This document shows, piece by piece, positions 8,136-14,562 of a stretch of 55,605 nucleotides of DNA. The notes under the pieces were generated by a model. It did no database searches and was not told the DNA's origin. It saw only the letters and a program-made list of their open reading frames with translations. How positions within the stretch are numbered: position 1 is the stretch's first letter; every line of letters starts with the position of its first letter. The DNA comes from Patescibacteria group bacterium (GTDB taxonomy: Bacteria; Patescibacteriota; Microgenomatia; UBA8517). Position numbers and translations under genes: made by a program. Where the stretch lies: positions 74,752-130,356 of the forward strand of contig JAHJHG010000006.1 of NCBI GenBank assembly GCA_018823885.1, in the 5' to 3' direction.

Positions 8136-8525
8136 CTAAAAGAAAAGCTTAAACCACTTTTTCCAGTTGGGATCAGGGAGTATTTCTTCCTCTTTTTCAT
8201 CATTGGGAGCGAACTTTTTAATCGTCTCTTCGTCGGGCAAAACGATAATGGTTTCTCCTTCTTTTGCTAATCCTAATTTATCCCTTAATTGCTTCTCAAC
8301 AAATTCGTCACTTTTGAAAGTTTCAACTCTTTGACTCAACTCTTCATTTTCTTTTCGTATTTTTTCTATATGTTCTTCTCTTTCTTTCAGTCTTTCTTTT
8401 GCTTCTCTCACTTTTATTATGTTCCTGGTAAGAGAAACCAGCATCAAGAGAGAAATAACCACAAATACGATGTTTGAATAAGTTTTTAGCTTTGCCTGTA
8501 TTTTTGTTGTAAGTGTTTCAAACAT
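8136..8525 (-). CDS. FtsB/DivIC-like septum formation initiator protein
   Basis: A 129-residue bitopic protein. A short cytoplasmic N-terminus is followed by one transmembrane segment (about residues 18-35), a charged coiled coil (about 38-75, EKIRKENEELSQRVETF) and a C-terminal FVEKQLRDKLGLAKEGE segment, which is the FtsB/DivIC pattern. Such proteins bridge FtsL, FtsQ and the septal synthase during division. I place the start at 8525 because GGGTGAG stands just upstream; an in-frame ATG at 8561 would add twelve residues unlike the family. The leader contains a 17-base palindrome (8558-8574). Confidence 0.83.
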   Translation of the reverse strand: MFETLTTKIQAKLKTYSNIVFVVISLLMLVSLTRNIIKVREAKERLKEREEHIEKIRKENEELSQRVETFKSDEFVEKQLRDKLGLAKEGETIIVLPDEETIKKFAPNDEKEEEILPDPNWKKWFKLFF

Positions 8526-8557
8526 TTTCTCACCCTTGTCTACCGGCTTAACCGCAA

Positions 8558-8574
8558 GCAAGATTCAATCTTGC
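8558..8574. repeat. Perfect 17-bp palindrome in the ftsB leader
   Basis: GCAAGATT-C-AATCTTGC is a perfect inverted repeat between the divergent ftsB-like and Xer recombinase genes, about 33 bases upstream of the ftsB start. It could be an RNA hairpin in the ftsB leader or a protein-binding site. There is no T-run, so it is not an intrinsic terminator. Confidence 0.6.
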
Positions 8575-8674
8575 AGTCAGGTAGCTTATAATATGTTGAC
8601 CTTTTCCAGAATTATGCTATTATATAAACCGATAATCCTAATTAAGCTTGCCCATAGCCTTCTGTCCTAATATT

Positions 8675-9538
8675 ATGACACAAGATACTTTTAAGAACCT
8701 ATTACCCAAGTTTACCAAAGCTTTGGAAGAAAAGGGCCGATCCCCATCGACCATCCTTGCCTATAGAGCGGACTTGGAACAACTTATTGATTTTTTACAA
8801 GGAAAAAACAAGGTTTTAACTGGTGACGCTAGACCGGCAGACATTGAAGCTTTCCGAGACTCTTTATTGGCTCAAAAATACACACCCAAGTCCGTATCAA
8901 GAAAACTAAACGCCGTAAAAACTTTTTTTAGATGGCTTGTTTCCGAAAAACTTGTAGTCACAGACTCATCTGTCGACGTGGCTCACCCTAAAATAGAACC
9001 CTCAGTGCCCAAGTTCTTATCCCCTATTGAGTATCGTGCCTTAAGAGACGTTGTTAGAGGAGATGATAGAATCGCCGCCATTGTTGAAATTATTTTACAG
9101 GTGGGGCTAAGAATTTCGGAAGTTGCAGACTTAAAGATAGCCAACATTAGCAAGGATAAAGTTAAAATCGAAGCATATGCAACTCAACCAGAAAGAACTA
9201 TTCCTTTTAATAAGCCGGCAAAAGACGTGTTGGCTCGATATCTAAAACTGCGTCCCAAAACAGATTCTCCATATGTTTTCGTAAGCAAAAACGGAAATCC
9301 CTTGGCTGTCAGAAATATCAGGGCAGCAATTGATAGATATATGCAAAGGGCAGAAGTTCCTGGTTATTCCGTTAATGATTTAAGAACAACCTTTCTTGTC
9401 GAAAATCTAAAAGCCGGGGTTGATTTAATTCTTCTTTCTCAGGTAATGGGCCACAAAAGGCTATCAACCACAGAACGCTACTTGGAACTTGCTGAGGTGA
9501 AAGAACCAGGCAAGAAACAGGTCCTCGAAGAACTCTAA
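8675..9538 (+). CDS. Xer-type tyrosine recombinase
   Basis: A 287-residue integrase-family protein with an N-terminal SAM-like DNA-binding domain (FTKALEEKGRSPSTILAYRAD) and a C-terminal catalytic domain. The catalytic Arg lies in GLRISEVADL, and GHKRLSTTERYLEL supplies His and the nucleophile Tyr. The usual H-X-X-R box reads N-D-L-R, so the first histidine is replaced. Length is typical of XerC/XerD chromosome-dimer resolvases, and this could be the host Xer enzyme acting at dif. An in-frame TTG at 8648 gives an odd N-terminus, so I choose ATG 8675. Its stop overlaps the convergent neighbour by four bases. Confidence 0.82.
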   Translation: MTQDTFKNLLPKFTKALEEKGRSPSTILAYRADLEQLIDFLQGKNKVLTGDARPADIEAFRDSLLAQKYTPKSVSRKLNAVKTFFRWLVSEKLVVTDSSVDVAHPKIEPSVPKFLSPIEYRALRDVVRGDDRIAAIVEIILQVGLRISEVADLKIANISKDKVKIEAYATQPERTIPFNKPAKDVLARYLKLRPKTDSPYVFVSKNGNPLAVRNIRAAIDRYMQRAEVPGYSVNDLRTTFLVENLKAGVDLILLSQVMGHKRLSTTERYLELAEVKEPGKKQVLEEL

Positions 9539-10341
9539 TAAGATTCTAGCTTTCCCCTTATTGCGACTATTTCATTCTTTCTGCGTTGAAAGTCCGCCCA
9601 AGTTTCTTTAACCATAAGAATAGACTCTGCCTGGTCAAGCATATTTTCAAGTATTTTTCTCTGTTTATTTGATAATGAAGTATTGCTGTCAAACACTCCA
9701 TGCCATACTTTTATTGGAACACCAGATTTCCAAATAGCCCAAGTATCATAATCTTTCCCCTTGAGTGCAGCACCGTCTCCTTTGTCATAATATTCGAAGG
9801 TATTGACAGCAAGGTCAATTGCCTCATTAATAGCTCCAGTTAGAACCAGCGCCTCTGCCAAAAACCCTCGAAGCTCAAGTCCATTAATTCTTTGACTAAA
9901 ATCTTTTTCATCGTCAAAACGGGAAATCGCCAGACTAAAATGTCTCACGGCGGAATCATAATCACCATCAAATTGACTAATTTCTCCCATAAACCGATGT
10001 GATCTTGTAAGTTTTTTCTCCACGTTGTGTTCTGTTATACATTGATGAGCGTCCTTCGCCATTTCTCGCATCATCTCCAAACCTTGGTCATATCTTTCAC
10101 TTCCCTTCTTGTCTATATCTCTTTCGTCCATCACAAGGTGTTTTCCATAAAGATATTCTTCCCAAAAGAAATCAACAGCAGCCTCATGTAATTCCGCTTC
10201 AATCATTTTCTCTCGATACAACCTAATATCATTAATAACCGCCTTTGCCCCAAACTCTTCTCGTTTTTCGGCAATTTCTTTTCTAATCCTCGGAAGATTT
10301 TCTGAAGTTACTTTTATTTCAAAAGATGGTCTTTCTGTCAT
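9535..10341 (-). CDS. Helical-repeat (TPR-like) hypothetical protein
   Basis: A 268-residue soluble protein, largely alpha-helical by composition. The middle carries a TPR-like pattern, for example FMGEISQFDGDYDSAVRHF followed by a second helix pair with LAEALVLTGAINEAIDL. I do not recognise a family. The ATG is only three bases after the discriminator of tRNA-Ile(UAU) and there is no room for a ribosome binding site, so the mRNA is probably released as a leaderless message by tRNA 3' processing. Confidence 0.7.
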   Translation of the reverse strand: MTERPSFEIKVTSENLPRIRKEIAEKREEFGAKAVINDIRLYREKMIEAELHEAAVDFFWEEYLYGKHLVMDERDIDKKGSERYDQGLEMMREMAKDAHQCITEHNVEKKLTRSHRFMGEISQFDGDYDSAVRHFSLAISRFDDEKDFSQRINGLELRGFLAEALVLTGAINEAIDLAVNTFEYYDKGDGAALKGKDYDTWAIWKSGVPIKVWHGVFDSNTSLSNKQRKILENMLDQAESILMVKETWADFQRRKNEIVAIRGKLESY

Positions 10342-10344
10342 AAG

Positions 10345-10416
10345 TGGGCCCGGGAAGAGTCGAACTTCCGTCTATACTTTATAAGAGTATCGTCCTAACC
10401 GTTGAACGACAGGCCC
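10345..10416 (-). tRNA. tRNA-Ile(UAU)
   Basis: The minus strand folds as acceptor GGGCCTG/CGGGCCC, D-stem GTTC/GGAC, anticodon stem ATACT/AGTAT with a seven-base loop CTTATAA, T-arm GGAAG/CTTCC and discriminator A. The anticodon is TAT, which reads AUA. Most bacteria read AUA with a lysidine-modified CAU tRNA, so a genuine UAU anticodon is unusual. CCA is not encoded. It lies immediately upstream of a protein gene on the same strand. Confidence 0.85.
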
Positions 10417-10429
10417 GTCTTGTGCCTAA

Positions 10430-11125
10430 TTATATCAACATCTCTTCCAAGTTGCCAGAATACTGATCTGCTACGGCTTTTATTCCCATCATAATTTTTT
10501 CCTTAACTCTGGCATCAGATACCCTTAGTCCACATGTCCCGTGCCCAAAACCCTTGTGTGTCATTCCCTCTCTTGTACTTTTTTTAATATACGGTTTGTA
10601 AAAACGCACCAAAGAAATCCTAAGCTTTTTGCTCCAATACCTTTTTTCCTCTTCTATATCCATATCACTATAAAGATGTAAATAAACCTTTATCTTCTTT
10701 TTCGGGATTCTTAACCCTATTGTTAACCAATCATAGAAAAATTTTAAAACTTGAGGATCTGTGTTGTTTAAGCCAACGTTGCCGTTGTAAATACCCTTAA
10801 CACCCTCTCCCCAATAAAGGAATAGGCCGGCTATATAAAATTCCTTCTTACTTAGCGGCAACAGCTGTTTTTTCTTCTCCTCATAAAAATTCCGTATGCG
10901 CTTCTCTCTTTTCTTGCGCATGGTTTCTCGATATTTTTCTATTCTGACCTCACTGGTAGCCCTCAACTTCATCAGTTTCTTAATCTGTTTCTTGTTTAAA
11001 GGACAAGTTCTTAACCAATAACTTAACGTGCTCTTGCTAACCCCAACTTTTTTCTTAATTTGGTTGTAGCTTTTGCCTTGTTTACGAAGTTCCAAAGCTT
11101 TTCTTCTTTCTTCTCTTTTTGCCAT
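10430..11125 (-). CDS. HTH protein with a YWGEG domain (possible homing-endonuclease-like fold)
   Basis: A 231-residue basic protein. Residues 1-45 form a resolvase-like helix-turn-helix (ELRKQGKSYNQIKKKVGVSK followed by STLSYWL). A lysine-rich helix follows, then a domain starting KEFYIAGLFLYWGEGVKG with NTDPQVLKFFYDWL and YWSKKLRI. The AGL...GEG pattern recalls a LAGLIDADG-type helix, but this is inference. Start ATG 11125 is preferred over TTG 11137. A 14-bp palindrome lies just upstream, suggesting autoregulation. Confidence 0.7.
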   Translation of the reverse strand: MAKREERRKALELRKQGKSYNQIKKKVGVSKSTLSYWLRTCPLNKKQIKKLMKLRATSEVRIEKYRETMRKKREKRIRNFYEEKKKQLLPLSKKEFYIAGLFLYWGEGVKGIYNGNVGLNNTDPQVLKFFYDWLTIGLRIPKKKIKVYLHLYSDMDIEEEKRYWSKKLRISLVRFYKPYIKKSTREGMTHKGFGHGTCGLRVSDARVKEKIMMGIKAVADQYSGNLEEMLI

Positions 11126-11146
11126 TGAAATACCCAAATAATATCC

Positions 11147-11160
11147 GAATATCTATATTC
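11147..11160. promoter_or_regulatory. Palindromic operator candidate upstream of the HTH-YWGEG gene
   Basis: GAATATCTATATTC is an inverted repeat (GAATAT-CT-ATATTC) immediately upstream of a possible -10 (TATTAT, minus strand). A related GAATATATATTC palindrome sits at the promoter of the DUF5320/DUF134 genes at 46708. Confidence 0.5.
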
Positions 11161-11256
11161 AGATTATCAATTATAGAAAACTCAGTCAAGCACTAATTAG
11201 AAGTTTTTACCGCCTCTTTAAAGTCTTCCTTTTTTCCTTAGATGTTAATTGGGGTA

Positions 11257-13590
11257 TCAAAGTTTCGCGCGCCTAATAACTTCTGCTTCAACTAATCTCA
11301 CGTCTTTCCCATACTTCAGCCTACTCATTTCTTTTATTATTTCTGCCACTCTCGGATTCATTGTACTTGCTTGCTGCTCCATATCTTTTGTCAAGTCCAT
11401 TGAAAACGGAGGAACTGGTTCATTCTTAACCGTTGTTTTTGTGTAAACATGATACCTTTCAATATTTAGAAGGTCTTCCTCGGTAAAAACCGGAGTAAAT
11501 TCGTGAGCCAAATAACCTGCATCAGTTACCCCGACCCTAAAACAAGCGATTGTTCCAACGTTCCCAAAAACAGCATTCTTGATCTCCTCTTCTACTTGAC
11601 CAATAAACTGGTTTGCAACAACAAGATTAAGACGATATTTTCTGGCCTCAGAAAGAATCTGAGCAAAATCCGGGGTGGCAAAATTTTGAAACTCATCGAC
11701 ATAAAGATAAAAATCTTTGCGCTCTTCTTCCGGCAGATCTTGCCTACTCATAGCCGACATTAATAATCTAGGAACTAAAATTAATCCCAGGAAATTTGAG
11801 TTCTCCTCCCCTATTTCACCTTTGGCCAAATTGATAAGAAGAATTTTTTGTTCATCCATTATTTCTCTGAAAGAAAATGCACTCTCTGACTGGCCAATAA
11901 TATTTCTTACCATTTTATTTGTAACAAAACGTCCGAATTTGGAAACAATGTAATCTAAAACTTCTGACTTATGAAAATCCGCAGTTTGAGCGATTTGGTC
12001 AGTCCAATAACGCCTAATGATTGGGTCTTTAACCTTCGGAAGAAGTTCTTGAACATATTTTGCATCGGTCAAAACCCTGACCACCTCAACAAAAGTCGCC
12101 CCCTCATCACACATAACCGTAAGCATTGCATTTCTGACGGCATGCTCAAATCTCGGACCCACAATTCCAGTTTTATAAGGATCAAAAAGTTTGTACATCA
12201 TATTTATAATTGCCGTGGCAACGAAATGTTTTTGATCCTCTGTTTTGGCTTCAAGTAAGTTAAGTCCCATTGGACGATCCGTATCTGATGGATTGAAGTA
12301 AATAACGTCTTCCGCCCTTTCGGGCGGAATCATCTCTAAAATATCTTTCACCGCATCGCCATGAGGATCCATGAAACAAAGCCCTCTTCCCTCTCTGATG
12401 TCTTGCATAATCAAATCTTTAAGCATTTCTGTCTTACCTGTTCCAGTTTTTCCAATAATGTACATGTGTCGACGCCTATCGTCTTCCGATATAAATACCG
12501 GGCGTTTTACTCCTCGATAGGTACTTGTTCCCACAAAAAGACCTTCCGAAGGAATTTCTGATGGAGCTGGGGCTGTTTTTGCGTAAAGCCAGAAAATATG
12601 AGGCGTGGTTACTTGTTTATTGGGAAAATGATAAATTGTTGCAAGCTCTTCTGAATTTAATATTGTCGGTCTGTTCCCAAAAAAATGGAACATGGGCTGA
12701 TATCTATAGAGAAAATCTTCCACAAATAATGCTTTTCTCCTTATTTTTCTGCTTTTGAAGCCGTTTAGTTCTCCAGAATACTGCTCGAAGCTTCCCACGA
12801 TATTTGATAAATGTGCTTTGGCGCTTGGCAAATCTTTCGCAACAGTGACTATTCTTATTGATGTCTCAAATCCTGATTTGCCGCTTTTGCTTTCTACTCC
12901 TTCCAGCGTTTTTGCCGAAACTGAAAATTTAGCATTTTCCGGATCCGATTCTTGCTTCTTTGTATCGGAGATAAATTTCCTTGCTTCCTTCTGCCAAGAA
13001 GGTTTTGCTGGGGAAATTAGTACTTGCACGGCCGCTGCTTCTCCCTCTCCCATTTTGGCTAAAGCCGAAGTAATTGCTGCTAAAGGATCTGTCGGTAATT
13101 CTTTAAAGGTTTTTAAAGGATAGAAATTGCTGCGCTTAAGCTGAATTGATTTGTAGGCTACTTTTCCATCTTCCGTGAAAATATTGTACTCGGGGACTTC
13201 TGAAATTTCCGCGTCAGGGTATGCACCATGAACTTGCTTCTCGACCAGGTCTTTTAATTTATTTGGAGCCCAAATATAAAATTTAATATCTTCCTGTTTC
13301 GCAACCATCTCAAAAGATACTGCTGGCTGAACCGAAAATTTTTGTTTCCATCCTCCTTTTTTAATTGTGTAAAGAGAGGCAAACAGCTGCTCCATGGCAT
13401 CAATTTTTATTTCATTTCCACGCGGAACCGCAACTTGAAGCAAGGTCGACTCAATAGATCGATCCTCTCTCCCCCTCCATCTATATAGAGTAAAAGCTAA
13501 ATAACCTAATCCCACTAAAAACAATAGTCCTAGTCCAATCAGAACCATTGCAATAATGATTGCGTTAAAATTTATTGCTGTTATCGGCAT
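11257..13590 (-). CDS. VirD4/TraG/HerA-like ATPase with N-terminal membrane segment
   Basis: A 777-residue protein with one N-terminal transmembrane segment (about residues 8-35), a roughly 330-residue uncharacterised region, then a DNA-pumping ATPase domain. It has Walker A GKTGTGKTEML, the MDPHGD motif and Walker B YLYVDEFQNF, followed by LSEARKYRLNLVVANQF. This architecture matches the type IV secretion-like ATPases widespread in CPR genomes; a substrate (DNA or pilus) is not evident. The start at 13590 lies one base after the stop of the preceding gene with a GGAAAG ribosome site; an upstream ATG at 13626 would overlap it by 35 bases. No other secretion genes are nearby. Confidence 0.83.
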   Translation of the reverse strand: MPITAINFNAIIIAMVLIGLGLLFLVGLGYLAFTLYRWRGREDRSIESTLLQVAVPRGNEIKIDAMEQLFASLYTIKKGGWKQKFSVQPAVSFEMVAKQEDIKFYIWAPNKLKDLVEKQVHGAYPDAEISEVPEYNIFTEDGKVAYKSIQLKRSNFYPLKTFKELPTDPLAAITSALAKMGEGEAAAVQVLISPAKPSWQKEARKFISDTKKQESDPENAKFSVSAKTLEGVESKSGKSGFETSIRIVTVAKDLPSAKAHLSNIVGSFEQYSGELNGFKSRKIRRKALFVEDFLYRYQPMFHFFGNRPTILNSEELATIYHFPNKQVTTPHIFWLYAKTAPAPSEIPSEGLFVGTSTYRGVKRPVFISEDDRRRHMYIIGKTGTGKTEMLKDLIMQDIREGRGLCFMDPHGDAVKDILEMIPPERAEDVIYFNPSDTDRPMGLNLLEAKTEDQKHFVATAIINMMYKLFDPYKTGIVGPRFEHAVRNAMLTVMCDEGATFVEVVRVLTDAKYVQELLPKVKDPIIRRYWTDQIAQTADFHKSEVLDYIVSKFGRFVTNKMVRNIIGQSESAFSFREIMDEQKILLINLAKGEIGEENSNFLGLILVPRLLMSAMSRQDLPEEERKDFYLYVDEFQNFATPDFAQILSEARKYRLNLVVANQFIGQVEEEIKNAVFGNVGTIACFRVGVTDAGYLAHEFTPVFTEEDLLNIERYHVYTKTTVKNEPVPPFSMDLTKDMEQQASTMNPRVAEIIKEMSRLKYGKDVRLVEAEVIRRAKL

Positions 13591-13591
13591 T

Positions 13592-13918
13592 TCATCTTTC
13601 CTTCCCAGTAATAATCTTCCATCCAAAATGTGTCGCCTTTTTTATCATTCTCAACCAATAAACTCCTAGCCAAGTTAATGAATTCGCCGGTTTTCCTTGT
13701 GACCAAGTAGATACGGTGGCTTGCCCGGCCGGAAGTTTAATTTTAATTTTTTGGGTTGCTGGAGTTTGAATTAAATGTCTACCTTTATCTTTTACTCTGG
13801 CCTTGACGGCTGTTTCAACGGCTTTTATGCCTGTATCTTCAAGGTGTGGGGGTAATTCAAATTCCTCTGCTCTTTCCACTACAGAGGCGCGAGGTTCTTT
13901 TTCCAGTGATCTTGGCAT
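13592..13918 (-). CDS. Hypothetical protein co-encoded with the VirD4-like ATPase
   Basis: A 108-residue protein with no recognised domain. The acidic N-terminus (VVERAEEFELPPHLEDTG) is followed by a basic, weakly hydrophobic C-terminal third (LTWLGVYWLRMIKKATHFGW) that could be an amphipathic or membrane-touching helix. It ends one base before the ATPase start, so the two are translationally coupled and may work together; this rests on position only. Confidence 0.6.
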   Translation of the reverse strand: MPRSLEKEPRASVVERAEEFELPPHLEDTGIKAVETAVKARVKDKGRHLIQTPATQKIKIKLPAGQATVSTWSQGKPANSLTWLGVYWLRMIKKATHFGWKIITGKER

Positions 13919-13934
13919 AAAATCATTGTATCAC

Positions 13935-13950
13935 CTGCCTATCGGCAGGC
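13935..13950. repeat. Short palindrome, REP-like (CCTGCC-TATC-GGCAGG)
   Basis: A 6-bp stem with a 4-base loop lies in the gap between the adenosyltransferase and the hypothetical gene. A closely related palindrome (CTGCCTA-CCAA-TAGGCAG) occurs at 22682 inside a coding sequence. Two related copies suggest a dispersed repeat family. Confidence 0.5.
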
Positions 13951-13976
13951 AAGGTCTGTAGAGGAACTCGCAGGCT

Positions 13977-14516
13977 TTATTTTGCACCTTGCCAAAATTT
14001 TTCTTTCGCCCCACGGTCGTGGTTGACTGTCCTTGCCAAAATATAGAGAAAGTCGGAAAGACGATTTAGGTAAACCAATACTTGAGGTTTTATTTCTTCT
14101 TTTTTGCTAAGGGCAACGACTATTCGTTCAGCTCTCCTAGCCAAAGCTCTGGCATAATATAACTGCGCTCCAACTAAAGTTCCTCCTGGAAGAATAAAGT
14201 GTTTTACGGCGGGTAATTTCTTTTGCATTTTGTCTATCTGTCTTTCAAGATATTTAGTTTTAGTAGAATATAAACGCAAGTTGGCACCCGCCAGTATCGA
14301 ACCTATTGTAAAAAGTTCTTCTTGAAGTTTTTCTATTGTCCTTTTTAATCCTGGCTCCTCACTAAAAGAAATAATCCCCAAATAACTGTTTACTTCGTCT
14401 ATTGCGCCGAGAGCGTCAATCTTCAACGAATCTTTCGCCACCATCACTTTTCGAGAAGTTTTACTATTAAAAAGAGTGGTCTCTCCTTTGTCACCAATCT
14501 TTGTATATATTGCCAT
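13977..14516 (-). CDS. ATP:cob(I)alamin adenosyltransferase (PduO type)
   Basis: The enzyme adds the adenosyl group to reduced corrinoid, making adenosylcobalamin. The 179-residue protein begins MAIYTKIGDKGETTLFNS, the ATP-binding signature of PduO-type enzymes, followed by DALGAIDEVNSYLG. The C-terminal half has the conserved LARRAERIV and YLNRLSDFLYILAR helices. It lies 46 bases downstream of nrdJ on the same strand, whose product needs adenosylcobalamin, so it probably supplies the cofactor to that enzyme. Confidence 0.94.
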   Translation of the reverse strand: MAIYTKIGDKGETTLFNSKTSRKVMVAKDSLKIDALGAIDEVNSYLGIISFSEEPGLKRTIEKLQEELFTIGSILAGANLRLYSTKTKYLERQIDKMQKKLPAVKHFILPGGTLVGAQLYYARALARRAERIVVALSKKEEIKPQVLVYLNRLSDFLYILARTVNHDRGAKEKFWQGAK

Positions 14517-14562
14517 TTACGCCTTTCTCTTAATTGGTTCTGAGAATCCCTGGATCAAGTCG

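Noticed and set aside
12755-13123. Long plus-strand frame (122 codons) inside the VirD4-like gene
   Set aside because: Antisense shadow of a well-supported ATPase gene; no ribosome site or family.
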